Below are positions 15,708-23,784 of a DNA stretch of 50,084 nt, one piece after another (position 1 is the stretch's first letter; each line of letters starts with the position of its first letter). The stretch is from Patescibacteria group bacterium (GTDB taxonomy: Bacteria; Patescibacteriota; Minisyncoccia; Phycocordibacterales; UBA918). The translations under genes and the position numbers were made by a program. The stretch covers positions 1-50,084 of the forward strand of contig JABAZV010000008.1 of assembly GCA_018608435.1 (NCBI GenBank). The letters run 5' to 3'. The notes beneath the pieces were generated by a model. That model was not told where the DNA came from, ran no database searches, and saw only the letters and a list, made by a program, of their open reading frames with translations.

Positions 15708-16560
15708 TCTTAACGACGTCGGGTCTCATCTGACATATTTTGATGTAGAAGTTTTAGATTTGTCGGGAGATGAGGTAATGATAAGACATGATAAAGGTTT
15801 AGATGTATATAATTTTGTGTTAGGGGAAAGAAAGAGTTTGCCTCCTTACGATAAGTTTGCAGAACTTTCAGGAAGGATACTTCCTAATCATTACGTTGTA
15901 CACGATGCTGATTATTGTGAGGGTATGGGATGTAGTGGTTTTTACACATCAACCACGTCAGTTTATAGACGAGATAGTGAAGAGTTAGTTTCCAGAGCAA
16001 TTTATTCAACCTCTACTTCGAATGTACAGTTTTTAGTTGATGAAGGAGTAGAAGATATATATCTGACAGAAAAAAAATATCCAGAAGAAAAAACATTTTC
16101 CTCCTTACTAAACTTGAAAGAAAATAAATATTTCACTACAGATAAAAGTATTGAGTATGTAAATAGATATCTAGGAGAAAGCGAAACTTTAGAATTAGAG
16201 GGGTCTTTGTCAGGAGCGAAAGTTAAGTTTGCAGGTACTGCAAACCATTTAACTTTTAATGTCTATATTGAAGGTGATACTGAAACGAAAGGATTATCTG
16301 TAAAGTTGTTAAAAACAGTCGGACAATACGATAACTACAGAGTTCATGATGTGGCCGTCTATGACCAAAAAGTGTTTTTTGCAACAAGTCATGGTTTAGT
16401 GGTTCTCGATTCGGAAAATCAAACCCTTGAAGTATTAGGTGTTGATGATGGCCTGTATTCTAATCTTGTAACAAAAGTCATCCTTTCAAAAGAACATATT
16501 GTTTTAGCTCATTCAAGGTCACATTCTCATGAAGAGGTAGTTATCTACAAGAGACCTTAA
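15691..16560 (+). CDS. Hypothetical beta-propeller-like protein, probably 3' part of the same gene
   Basis: 289 codons from TTG 15691 to TAA. There is no good start codon or RBS, which supports its being the continuation of 15360-15707. The C-terminal third looks like propeller repeats of sensor proteins: VHDVAVYDQKVFFATSHGLV, VLDSENQTLEVLGVDDGL and VTKVILSKEHIVLAHS. There is no signal peptide or TM helix in this half. It may be a periplasmic or cytoplasmic sensing domain, but the function is unknown. Composite repeat h follows 5 nt after the stop. Confidence 0.55.
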   Translation: MKKSIDLNDVGSHLTYFDVEVLDLSGDEVMIRHDKGLDVYNFVLGERKSLPPYDKFAELSGRILPNHYVVHDADYCEGMGCSGFYTSTTSVYRRDSEELVSRAIYSTSTSNVQFLVDEGVEDIYLTEKKYPEEKTFSSLLNLKENKYFTTDKSIEYVNRYLGESETLELEGSLSGAKVKFAGTANHLTFNVYIEGDTETKGLSVKLLKTVGQYDNYRVHDVAVYDQKVFFATSHGLVVLDSENQTLEVLGVDDGLYSNLVTKVILSKEHIVLAHSRSHSHEEVVIYKRP

Positions 16561-16565
16561 TTTTC

Positions 16566-16701
16566 GGTTCCATTAAGGACAGTAGGCACAAAAAACACCC
16601 CCAAAATACGTTGCTAAATAAGCCTTCAAAATCTGGGCGACGTCGTAGATGACGTTCGAACTGTGTTTGGGGGAAGGAGAGATGCAGACATTTCACTATA
16701 A
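16566..16701 (+). repeat. Composite repeat with tail copy h
   Basis: Left half GGTTCCATTAAGGACAGTAGG, then a 45-nt A-rich spacer, then the tail LGDVVDDVRTVFGGRRDADI ending SL and TAA. On the minus strand the left half reads LLSLMEPKIKVSCR-stop, resembling LLSLGWN of copies g and j, so the unit seems to hold two divergent gene ends. The 26 bases at 16616-16641 are identical to 23586-23611 next to tRNA-His. Confidence 0.7.
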
Positions 16702-16717
16702 GTATATAATTAAGTCT

Positions 16718-17089
16718 ATGAAAAAAATTCTGATTGTTGAAGATGAGAAGAGTATAAGAAATATTATGTCAGAGACACTGTCAAAAAATTTTGAAGTGCT
16801 CAAAGCTCCTGATGGCCAAATAGGAATTAAAATGGCATTGGAGCATAAGCCAGAAATTATATTACTTGACCTACTTATGCCTAAAATGGGCGGGCAAGAA
16901 ATGCTGAGCATGTTGCGTAAGAATAAGTGGGGAAAGACTGTACCAGTGGTAGTGCTAACTAATCAAGATGACATTGAAAGTATAGCCTTTGCACACGAAG
17001 AAAAACTGACTGACTACATTATTAAATCAAATGTCACACTAGATGATCTAGTGGCAAAAGTAAGGACGGCTGTGCTATCTGCAGTCTAG
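16718..17089 (+). CDS. CheY-like single-domain response regulator
   Basis: 123-aa receiver domain only. The acidic pair is E8-D9, the phosphoacceptor D51 (LLDLLMP), with T81 in VVLTNQD and the conserved K103 (IIKSN). There is no output domain. TATAAT at 16705-16710 lies 7 nt before ATG 16718, fixing the start and making the upstream frame extension (from 16649) unlikely. It is followed 27 nt later by a second regulator and faces the CHASE histidine kinase convergently; the three probably form one phosphorelay set. Confidence 0.9.
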   Translation: MKKILIVEDEKSIRNIMSETLSKNFEVLKAPDGQIGIKMALEHKPEIILLDLLMPKMGGQEMLSMLRKNKWGKTVPVVVLTNQDDIESIAFAHEEKLTDYIIKSNVTLDDLVAKVRTAVLSAV

Positions 17090-17116
17090 ATACCGGATGT
17101 GTAAAATTATTTAAAT

Positions 17117-17488
17117 ATGAAAAATATTCTTATAGCAGAAGATGAGCGAGCGCTACGGAACGTGTTAAGAGATGAGTTGGCTAGTGATAAGTTCAATATA
17201 TTTGAAGCAAAGGATGGGGTGGAAGCGTTGAAAGTATTAAAAAATTCAAAAATAGATCTGATTATACTCGATGTAATGATGCCTGGTGTTAGTGGTACAA
17301 AAGTAGCTGAAACTATAAAGAGCTCTGATGAAATAGCCCATAAGCCAGAGATTATTATTCTCTCAAATAAAGATGATACTGAAACCGTAACCGATGCCTT
17401 ATCTGCAAAAGCATTTACGTATTTGGTTAAATCGAATACTCCAATTGATAAGATAGTCGAAATTGTAAATGAAAAATTTCCGGAATAG
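17117..17488 (+). CDS. CheY-like single-domain response regulator (second)
   Basis: 123-aa receiver with the acidic pair E8-D9, D52 (ILDVMMPG), S83 in IILSNKDD and K105 (LVKSN). It is paralogous to the preceding regulator, with similar length and the same KSN ending, suggesting a tandem duplication. It lacks an output domain, so it must act by protein contact or as a phosphate sink. It ends 9 nt from the stop of the convergent kinase. Confidence 0.9.
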   Translation: MKNILIAEDERALRNVLRDELASDKFNIFEAKDGVEALKVLKNSKIDLIILDVMMPGVSGTKVAETIKSSDEIAHKPEIIILSNKDDTETVTDALSAKAFTYLVKSNTPIDKIVEIVNEKFPE

Positions 17489-17497
17489 GCTCAGGGC

Positions 17498-19474
17498 TTA
17501 TTTGAATCTTGTTGAGCCTGTTTTCCGTAACATTGTAATTGGCAGCACAATAGTGAATGTAGTACCTTTATCAACCTCTGAAATGAAGCTTACTCCACCA
17601 CCAACAGTCTCAACTAAAGACTTAACCATATAAAGACCAAGGCCTGTGCCTACGGTGTCTTTTGAAACTACATTATCAGCACGAAACATTTTTTTGAATA
17701 TTTCGTTTTGTTGATTTTCTGGTATACCGAAACCGTAGTCCTCGATCTCTACAGTAAAATTTCTAGCCGTACTCTTCTTTGCTCTTATTTTTATTTTTGA
17801 TCCTGTGGGTGAATATTTAATAGCGTTTGAAATAAGGTTATCAAAAATAAGATCCAAGATTGTTTTGTCGGTGGTGATTTCAGACAAATCCGCGCTCACT
17901 GATAGAGAAAGGCTGATTTTTTTTGAAGACGTTTGTTTCTCGAAATCTTTTTTGGTATTTTGCAGAAAACTTTTAAGGTTTACCTTTTCAGGTTCTATTA
18001 AGAAAGTCCCTAGCTCATATCGGGTTACATTAAGTAACGCATTAACAAGTTCCGTCATCCGCTGCGCTCCAATCGATATTTCTTCAATGTAGTTTTTACC
18101 TTTTTTATCTATTTTTGCATTCTTACTTTTTTGTAAAGCCTGGGTGTACCAATTAATAATTGAAAGCGGGGTTCTAAGTTGGTGTGATGCTAGAGAAACA
18201 AATTCAGTCTTTGCCTGATCTACTCTCTTTTCTTGAGTAACGTTTCTAAAATACAAATTTGTATAGGTTTCTCCTTCTGGTTTTCTGAAACTAATTAGAT
18301 AAATATCACTCCCTTCCTCCCATTCTATAGAGCCAATATTTTTCTTTGCAACCTCAGCCTTAAATTTTTTGCTAAATTCTTTAGGCGGTTCGCAACTTTC
18401 ATCTTTACAAAAACTTTTAAGTAAATGCTTGCCGGAGTCATTTATGTAGGATATTTTGTAATTGTGATCTATTCGCAAAACAGGGTCTGGATTTTCAGAC
18501 GGAAATTTTGCTAAATCTCTGATTTCTTCAGTTTTTTCACTTACAATACCATTCAGTTTTCTTGGTTCGTAAAGTAAAAAAAGTATGAGTATATTCAAAA
18601 CAACAAGCAGACTGGCAGCGAGCCATGTCACCCTTTCTTTAAGGGGTTCAATCTGGTACCATCCATTTTTTGGAAAAGCAATAATTTGCCACGATCCAGT
18701 TGGGAGCCGGACAGAGGTTTCTATGTAATCTTCTAAGAACAATGAATCGTCTCCATAAAAAATGTCACCTTCTTTTCCTAAGCCGTGTTTGCCACGAATA
18801 GCTATGTCGATGTTATTTTCTTCAGATGCTTTTTGTACGATATTCGTTATGCTCTCTGTGTCTATTAAGACTGTCGCAAAGCCCCAGAAGGTATCCAAGT
18901 CTTTCCTTTGTGCCGTAAGAGCTGAAGTGGTTGATTGTTTATATATTGGTAATCTAGCTATGAGAGCGTCACCACCCTGAAGGAGGGAAACTGGACCTGT
19001 TACGATGTATTGATTGTTGTTTATCGACCGTAGCACTTCGTTCGATCGAGCACTGTCAGTCAGTAAGTTATGCCCAAGAGATTTTTCGTTCCCTTTCAGT
19101 GGGTATACATTGCTCACAATTGCGCTGGGGGCTAGCTGCAAGCTGCGTAAATCAGGAGTTGACTCGTAGATTGATTTTGCAAATAACTCAAACATTTCAG
19201 CTTCTGCTGTTACATCAGCGACTTTATATCTATGAGCTTCTACAAAAGCTTTGAGCCCATCTGCGGCAAATAACCTTTCCTCTAACAAAAATTCAAGTTC
19301 ACTTTTTAAGTTTGCCGCAGCGAGTTGTACCTTGCTCTTCTGATCAGTCAATCTAATCTCTTCTTCACTATCAAGATTAAAAACTAAAGATGAAATGCCC
19401 ATAAAGTTAATAGTAACCAGTATAGCCAGGGAGAAAAAAATGTAGGCACTGCGTTTAAATATTTTTCTTATCAT
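17498..19474 (-). CDS. CHASE-domain sensor histidine kinase
   Basis: 658 aa. TM1 ~10-32; extracytoplasmic CHASE domain ~75-230 (TPDLRSLQLAPSAIVSNVYP, KSLGHNLL, GPVSLLQGGDALIARLPIY); TM2 ~285-306; a PAS-like segment ~325-425 (DPVLRIDHNYKISYINDSG); HisKA with the phospho-His in SLASHQLRTPLSIINW; HATPase_c with N box DNLISNAIKYSP, G1 DYGFGIP and G2 GTGLGLYMV. All catalytic boxes are intact. CHASE domains bind small extracellular ligands such as cytokinin-like or peptide signals; the ligand is unknown here. Two stand-alone receivers converge on it. Confidence 0.93.
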   Translation of the reverse strand: MIRKIFKRSAYIFFSLAILVTINFMGISSLVFNLDSEEEIRLTDQKSKVQLAAANLKSELEFLLEERLFAADGLKAFVEAHRYKVADVTAEAEMFELFAKSIYESTPDLRSLQLAPSAIVSNVYPLKGNEKSLGHNLLTDSARSNEVLRSINNNQYIVTGPVSLLQGGDALIARLPIYKQSTTSALTAQRKDLDTFWGFATVLIDTESITNIVQKASEENNIDIAIRGKHGLGKEGDIFYGDDSLFLEDYIETSVRLPTGSWQIIAFPKNGWYQIEPLKERVTWLAASLLVVLNILILFLLYEPRKLNGIVSEKTEEIRDLAKFPSENPDPVLRIDHNYKISYINDSGKHLLKSFCKDESCEPPKEFSKKFKAEVAKKNIGSIEWEEGSDIYLISFRKPEGETYTNLYFRNVTQEKRVDQAKTEFVSLASHQLRTPLSIINWYTQALQKSKNAKIDKKGKNYIEEISIGAQRMTELVNALLNVTRYELGTFLIEPEKVNLKSFLQNTKKDFEKQTSSKKISLSLSVSADLSEITTDKTILDLIFDNLISNAIKYSPTGSKIKIRAKKSTARNFTVEIEDYGFGIPENQQNEIFKKMFRADNVVSKDTVGTGLGLYMVKSLVETVGGGVSFISEVDKGTTFTIVLPITMLRKTGSTRFK

Positions 19475-19621
19475 ATTGTAGCTAGTATTTATTTTAACAG
19501 ACCTGACTGCAGTTTTATTCCAGTTTAAACAGTTGCTTTTGAATAAACTTCAATACTCTTCAGGTGCGCGACTAGTGCTGTTTAAAAATGAGCTGGGAAA
19601 TATATTGAGTCACTATAAAAA

Positions 19622-19915
19622 GTGGCGGTGACATTTTCTGCAATTGGTCAGAACTACGTTTTGAAAGACAAAAAAGTGAGTATTGAAGCCAATGAATGGC
19701 TGGTCCCCATAGAAAAAGCCTACCCAGCTTTAGAAGCCAAATTTAAACGTCTTGAACTGGATAAAAACCTTGATATAGCTTCACGAAATGCTCAATATGC
19801 TGAGCTCATTCTATCTTGGGGCGACGTCGTAGAGGATGTTCGAACTGTGTTTGAGGAGAGGAATGACGTGACGTTAAATATTCCCGTGTTATTAACTGCT
19901 GAAGATGAGTGCTAG
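19622..19915 (+). CDS. Hypothetical protein carrying the repeated C-terminal tail (copy i)
   Basis: A 97-aa frame from GTG 19622, just after TATAAA at 19614-19619 and an in-frame TAA. The first half is helical and charged (EANEWLVPIEKAYPALEAKF). From ~residue 65 it carries the tail LSWGDVVEDVRTVFEERNDV followed by TLNIPVLLTAEDEC. This is the longest open frame attached to any of the tail copies and may be the least decayed member. The function is unknown, and its small size may mean it too is truncated. Its last 24 nt overlap the convergent peptidase gene. Confidence 0.5.
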   Translation: MAVTFSAIGQNYVLKDKKVSIEANEWLVPIEKAYPALEAKFKRLELDKNLDIASRNAQYAELILSWGDVVEDVRTVFEERNDVTLNIPVLLTAEDEC

Positions 19916-20542
19916 GTTTTCAAATATATCTGTCACCGACAACCCTTTTTCACGTAGTTTGAGGATTTTAGTTCTCATATCTTGATGTTGGGGGTATCCG
20001 TTATCAATCGAATCTCCCATAAGTTCTTTAAACTCTGTATTTAAAAGCACTGTGAGTGACTCCTTAATGTCGTTGTATTGCATTGGAGTAAGACCAAGTT
20101 CGTCTGTACGTTCGGCAAATGCTTCCAAGGTATAGAAATGTAATAACTCGTGCATGATTAACTTAACTGCAGATTTGGTTCGCACACTCAGAAAGAAGTA
20201 ACCACCTTCCGTGTTGTACGTACAACGGTTATTTAAGGTAACGTAAGCAGTGACGTCTTCAAGAGGATAGACTACTCCAAATAATTCATCGCATCCTTTA
20301 AGGAATTTGTCTTCGACTAGGCTCCACTGTTTTGAGAATGTTTTAATTACAGTGGGAATGCCGTAATCTTCTTCTTTTGTATACTCATCAATAAAAGAGG
20401 AAAGGTTTGTTTCGTTGAAATCACCAAAGCGGTCAATAAAAGTAGACTCTACTTCAGTTGGAGTTGGTCTATTGACCGCTCACTGTCCATTCATAAAATT
20501 CTCGACATCCTTTTCTTTTGTGTATGTTATTTGTAGTTTCAT
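19892..20542 (-). pseudogene. HELLH putative zinc peptidase, in-frame TGA at codon 21
   Basis: One frame runs from ATG 20542 to TAG 19892-19894 (~216 codons), broken only by TGA at 20480-20482. After the stop come a domain with EDKFLKGCDELFGVVYPLED and YNTEGGYFFLSVRTKSAVKL, then the zinc motif IMHELLHFY (His131, His135) and a downstream Glu in NDIKESLTVLL that could be the third ligand. The peptidase class is unrecognised. The ATG is 2 nt from the preceding stop, a translationally coupled pair. A Trp codon TGG changed to TGA would explain the break. Without readthrough no internal start before HELLH looks good. Confidence 0.65.
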
Positions 20543-20544
20543 AA

Positions 20545-20958
20545 TTAAACAAGCGTGATTTGACCTCCCGTTTTTTCCATCGCTTCATTTACACTTCCAA
20601 AATATTCACAATCAATTGGCTTAATTTCTTCAAGAGAGTGATAGGTAAGCCCTGTTTCTTCTTCAGATGTGGGTACAAATGTATCGTCTGGGAGGGTGTA
20701 GATACAGACTTCTTGCTCAAGCACTGCTTGTTTATCAGTTGGCACGACAATTGTTACTAGGCCGTCTTCAGTAGTAATATCAATTCCGTCTTCTGACGAC
20801 CAAGGAAAGCTATGCGCGACAGCGAAAGCTGGTTCGTAACTAGCATAAATACGTGCTGGGATAGAATCAGCCACATCCTTACCACCAGGTGTATATCGTT
20901 TGAAAGGTCTAATGATATCTAATCCCTTTTTGGTCGTACCGTGATATATGGGTTTCAT
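20545..20958 (-). CDS. Hypothetical YHGT-motif protein (possibly ADP-ribosyltransferase-like)
   Basis: 137 aa starting MKPIYHGTTKKGLDIIRPFK, then IPARIYASYEPAFAVAHSFP. The order Y-H-G-T near the N-terminus followed by (V/I)YA..D/E-AFA is reminiscent of small ART-fold proteins whose NAD pocket begins with a similar H-G motif, but a catalytic Glu is not certain. The start at 20958 is chosen because TATACT lies 8 nt upstream; the longer frame to 21012 crosses that promoter. It is the first gene of a two-gene unit with the HELLH peptidase. Confidence 0.6.
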   Translation of the reverse strand: MKPIYHGTTKKGLDIIRPFKRYTPGGKDVADSIPARIYASYEPAFAVAHSFPWSSEDGIDITTEDGLVTIVVPTDKQAVLEQEVCIYTLPDDTFVPTSEEETGLTYHSLEEIKPIDCEYFGSVNEAMEKTGGQITLV

Positions 20959-21062
20959 ACTGCTTGAGTATAGCAAACGTACTCCACCCTTGAATACACT
21001 ATTTTGTATCAAAAGCTAGTTTGGCTCGAACTGAAATCCTCAAGAAAGACAACCTAGAATAG

Positions 21063-21194
21063 GTGTCATTCCAACTAGGGCACCTACTGTCCCTAGGGTG
21101 GAACCAGTTTGAGGACATGGCGGTGGGGTGGTTAGAAGAAGCCAAGGTTTGTTTCGATCAGCTAACTATAGACAAAGCTTGTTTTTCGTGTTAA
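21063..21194 (+). repeat. C-terminal-tail repeat, copy j (fullest tail)
   Basis: After a TAG, the frame reads VSFQLGHLLSLGWNQFEDMA, then VGWLEEAKVCFDQLTIDKAC, then FSC and TAA. WLEEAKVCFDQLTIDKACF aligns with VVEDVRAMFDRLQDEAVF of copy f, which links the GWN-type and GDVVEDV-type tails as one family. It occupies most of the 283-nt gap 20959-21241, with a Shine-Dalgarno site for the next gene at its end. Confidence 0.65.
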
Positions 21195-21241
21195 TAAGAT
21201 AACAGAAAGCTGAACATAACCTAACGAGAAGGAGAAAACAT

Positions 21242-22282
21242 ATGGCTAAACAGCATATTTTAATGCTTGTTGATTATCGTGGTACTTTCTACTCCTCAAC
21301 AAAGAGAGTGGCAGGAAGTATGGATGTGCCAAAATTGATACAGTTGTTTGAAAATTACGACTTTATTGTAAAGGTCGAGTCGTTTGCAGATGTAGATTTT
21401 CGGTCAGATAAGTATCGAAGTGTATATGTGTTATATCAATCTTCGGAAGACCCAGGCTTACATTATAAAGATTACATTGAAGATGTGCTTCTAGGACTTG
21501 AGTTGATGGGTGCAATCCTTGTTCCGGATTTTCTCAAGTTCAGGGCGCATCACAATAAAGTCTTTATGGAAATTCTTCGCGATACGAGCAAGAACGGATT
21601 GGTGTAATCTATTAAAGCTCAGTCATTTGGCACGCTGGATGATTGTTTAGCAAGAACCGACAAAATTCATTTGCCTGCAATTGTAAAGCCGTCATGCGGA
21701 TCAAGAAGTCAGGGTGTAGGCTTGGCTTCAACTCAGCATAAACTTGTTCAGATAACCCGAGCGATCAGCAAGACGTTTTCGTTTATTAACACGCGGAGAA
21801 TGTTGAAAGGGTTCATTAATGGTAGGGGATATAAGCCAATATCAAATTATAGGAAGAAATTTTTGTTGCAAGAGTTTGTTGAAGGATTGTCCTGTGACTA
21901 TAAAGTTGTTGTATATAAAGACAAATTCTACTTCTTTCAGCGACAGATTAAACCCGGTGACTTTAGAGCAAGTGGAACTCCGGATTTCAAATTCCCTTCG
22001 GAGGCACCAAAAGGTTTATTGGATTATGCTGAGAAGGTATTCGAATTGTTCGATGTTCCATTTGCTTCATTCGATATCGCAATAAAAAACGAAGTATTTT
22101 ACTTACTTGAATTTCAATTTGTTAGTTTTGGTCAACGAGCTATTGAGCGGTCTGAAATGTACTTTACAAGACAAGGCGGAAGTTGGCGTTCAGTAAAGTG
22201 TTCTTCAGATCTTGAAGAAAACTTCGCGGAATCTATTGTGTGGTATATATCTAAACAAAAGAGAGGTAAAGAAAATGCTTAA
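21242..22282 (+). pseudogene. ATP-grasp family gene with one in-frame TAA
   Basis: One frame of ~347 codons with a TAA at 21605-21607. Before the stop: HILMLVDYRGTFYSSTKR and a Rossmann-like first domain. After it, the ATP-grasp core: AIVKPSCGSRSQGVGLA (P-loop lysine and glycine loop), LLQEFVEGLSCDYKVVVYKD, FASFDIAIKNEVFYLLEFQF. This is a RimK/D-Ala-D-Ala-ligase-like arrangement, which joins a carboxylate to an amine or thiol. The start is fixed by a good Shine-Dalgarno AAGGAG (21229-21234, 7-nt spacing), rare in this window. The stop codon overlaps the downstream phosphatase ATG by 8 nt. A single base change (for example AAA or CAA to TAA) would account for the break. Confidence 0.75.
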
Positions 22283-22913
22283 ACAAATGATTCTAGTTCG
22301 CCATGCTGAATCAGAAGAAGATGTTAACCCAACAATAAGGAGTCATATTTTGGACAGCCGAATAGCACTAACTTCGGCTGGTAAAAAGCAAGTTGCAGAA
22401 CTAGCAAAAAATCTTTGTCCACTAATTGAACCATACAAAAACGTTCGTCTGGTTGCCTCCATAACAAACAGGGCAAAACAAACGACGCAGTTGTTTTCTA
22501 AACAATTTCCAGATCGTAAGTTTGAAGTCGTGTATGAAGATAGAGTACGGAGTCTTAACTGGGGCAGTGTTGATGAAACAAATATACGCAGGGTTGAAAG
22601 TGAGAGATATCAGGTTGGTGTACTGTACTTCAGGTTTCCAGAAGGAGATGACACGAACGTATTTGTTAAAGAAATAGAGAGCTTCGTTAAGGAATTAAAA
22701 GAGGCCGGAAAAGAAGCGTCGCATCCAGAGTGTGTAGTTGTATTTACCCACGGTTTCGCTCTGCGAGTTATTGTAAAAGCAGCGATTGGTATGTCTGACG
22801 ATGAATTTCGCTACTTGGCCAATCCGTCCAATTGTCACGTGGTGTCCTTAGGCTTTAGAGAAGATGTTTTTTCGTTAAAAGATCCTTTGCAAAGAATAAA
22901 CTTTGAGATCTAA
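22275..22913 (+). CDS. Histidine-phosphatase superfamily (PGAM-like) protein
   Basis: 212 aa. The RHG motif ILVRHAESEED has His near residue 10, LTSAGKKQ follows, ASITNRAKQTTQLF is the second Arg block, and VVVFTHGFALRVIV supplies the second catalytic His. The mechanism is phosphoryl transfer through a phospho-His; the substrate is not predictable. The start ATGCTTAA overlaps the ATP-grasp stop, so translation is coupled and the two enzymes probably act in one small pathway. An intrinsic terminator follows. Confidence 0.88.
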   Translation: MLKQMILVRHAESEEDVNPTIRSHILDSRIALTSAGKKQVAELAKNLCPLIEPYKNVRLVASITNRAKQTTQLFSKQFPDRKFEVVYEDRVRSLNWGSVDETNIRRVESERYQVGVLYFRFPEGDDTNVFVKEIESFVKELKEAGKEASHPECVVVFTHGFALRVIVKAAIGMSDDEFRYLANPSNCHVVSLGFREDVFSLKDPLQRINFEI

Positions 22914-22924
22914 ATGAGTACCCC

Positions 22925-22953
22925 CCCCATGCATTGTTTTGCATGGGGTTTTT
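22925..22953 (+). terminator. Intrinsic terminator after the phosphatase gene
   Basis: The 9-bp stem CCCCATGCA / TGCATGGGG with a 6-nt loop is followed by TTTTT (22949-22953). The next promoter (TACAAT, 22958-22963) starts five bases later. Confidence 0.9.
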
Positions 22954-22969
22954 ATTGTACAATTCAATT

Positions 22970-23515
22970 ATGTCGTATCTAAGCACAATCACTGACGAAG
23001 ACGTATTCTCAAATCCTTCGTTTAAAAAGCCAGATTATTTTAATCCTAGAGTGACTGTAAAGGCTATTGTGAAAAATAAAGAAGGAAAAATCGCATTGGT
23101 CACAAATGATGTGCATGGAATATACTCATTACCAGGAGGGGGAGCGGAATCAGAGGATTTGGAGAAAGAGATAAAGCGTGAATGTGCAGAAGAAATTGGG
23201 TGTTTAATTGAGCTGGTTGGTAGAGTTGGTCAGACACACGAGTTTCGTAACAGAGAAGCAAAAGAATATACGACCACCTGCTTTGTCGCTGAAGCAAAAA
23301 GTAAACTAGAGAAAGACACAAGAACTCCAGATGAACAAGATAATGGTTTGCGGGCAGAATGGATTGAGATGGGAGCTGCAATAAGTATTTTTTCTAAACA
23401 AAAAGAGGCGGTAAGAAACGATGATGTGAAGTTTTACAATACTGCATTTAATATCTTGCGTGACGGACTGTTTATTGAGACGTATCTTGCTGAAAGAAAG
23501 CATGGTTGTAGATAA
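22970..23515 (+). CDS. Nudix hydrolase
   Basis: 181 aa starting MSYLSTITDEDVF. The Nudix box is complete: LPGGGAESEDLEKEIKRECA followed by EEIGC, that is G-x5-E-x7-RE-x2-EE-x-G. Flanking strands fit the fold (VTVKAIVKNKEGKIALVTND, TTCFVAEAKS). It hydrolyses a nucleoside diphosphate linked to some moiety; the substrate is unknown. ATG 22970 is used because TACAAT lies exactly 6 nt upstream, and the frame from 22934 would begin inside the terminator. It is a single-gene unit. Confidence 0.92.
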   Translation: MSYLSTITDEDVFSNPSFKKPDYFNPRVTVKAIVKNKEGKIALVTNDVHGIYSLPGGGAESEDLEKEIKRECAEEIGCLIELVGRVGQTHEFRNREAKEYTTTCFVAEAKSKLEKDTRTPDEQDNGLRAEWIEMGAAISIFSKQKEAVRNDDVKFYNTAFNILRDGLFIETYLAERKHGCR

Positions 23516-23536
23516 TAGACGTTTAAATATCTGCAG

Positions 23537-23613
23537 GTTCCACTATGGACAGTAGGCACGAAAAAATAACCTAAAACACGTTGTCAAATAAGCCTTCAAA
23601 ATCTGGGCGACTA
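23537..23613 (+). repeat. Composite repeat k abutting tRNA-His
   Basis: GGTTCCACTATGGACAGTAGG, then an A-rich spacer, then 26 bases (23586-23611) identical to 16616-16641, ending GGGCGAC. In unit h this continues as the tail-coding sequence; here it continues as the 3' acceptor end of tRNA-His. The minus strand reads LLSIVEPADI-stop. Confidence 0.7.
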
Positions 23614-23678
23614 CCGGGAATCGAACCCGAACTGCCGGTACCACAAACCGGTGCACTAACCGTTATACTATAGTCGCC
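23606..23678 (-). tRNA. tRNA-His (anticodon GTG)
   Basis: Folds as a full cloverleaf: acceptor GCGACTA/TAGTCGC, with the extra G at -1 opposite C73 that is diagnostic of tRNA-His; D-arm GTAT...GTGC; anticodon stem CCGGT/ACCGG with loop TTGTGGT (anticodon complement at 23642-23644); T-arm TCGGG-TTCGATT-CCCGG. CCA is not fully encoded. The 3' end adjoins composite repeat k, a typical place for integration events. Confidence 0.95.
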
Positions 23679-23784
23679 ATAAATTGTTTGCTCGCTGCGT
23701 TGTTTCTACACGATACGTGGTTTTTTTGTGTAGGAGTGCAGGTCGGGAATACCTAGATTGAAATCAGGCGCAGCGAGCGGTGGG

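Noticed and set aside
4018-22282. Recoded stop codons (UGA or UAG as sense)
   Set aside because: TAG, TAA and TGA each interrupt one or more accessory frames, and all three also end intact genes (dut and the hydrolase end in TGA; nusG and folA in TAG). Mutation or assembly variation is simpler.
22275-22913. Origin of the IleS insert from the nearby phosphatase gene
   Set aside because: Apart from the family motifs the two histidine-phosphatase sequences are dissimilar, so a recent copy is not supported.
6444-23613. Integron-like attC array
   Set aside because: The repeats lie between genes like cassette sites, but they lack RYYYAAC/GTTRRRY core pairs, no integron integrase is present, and genes occur on both strands.
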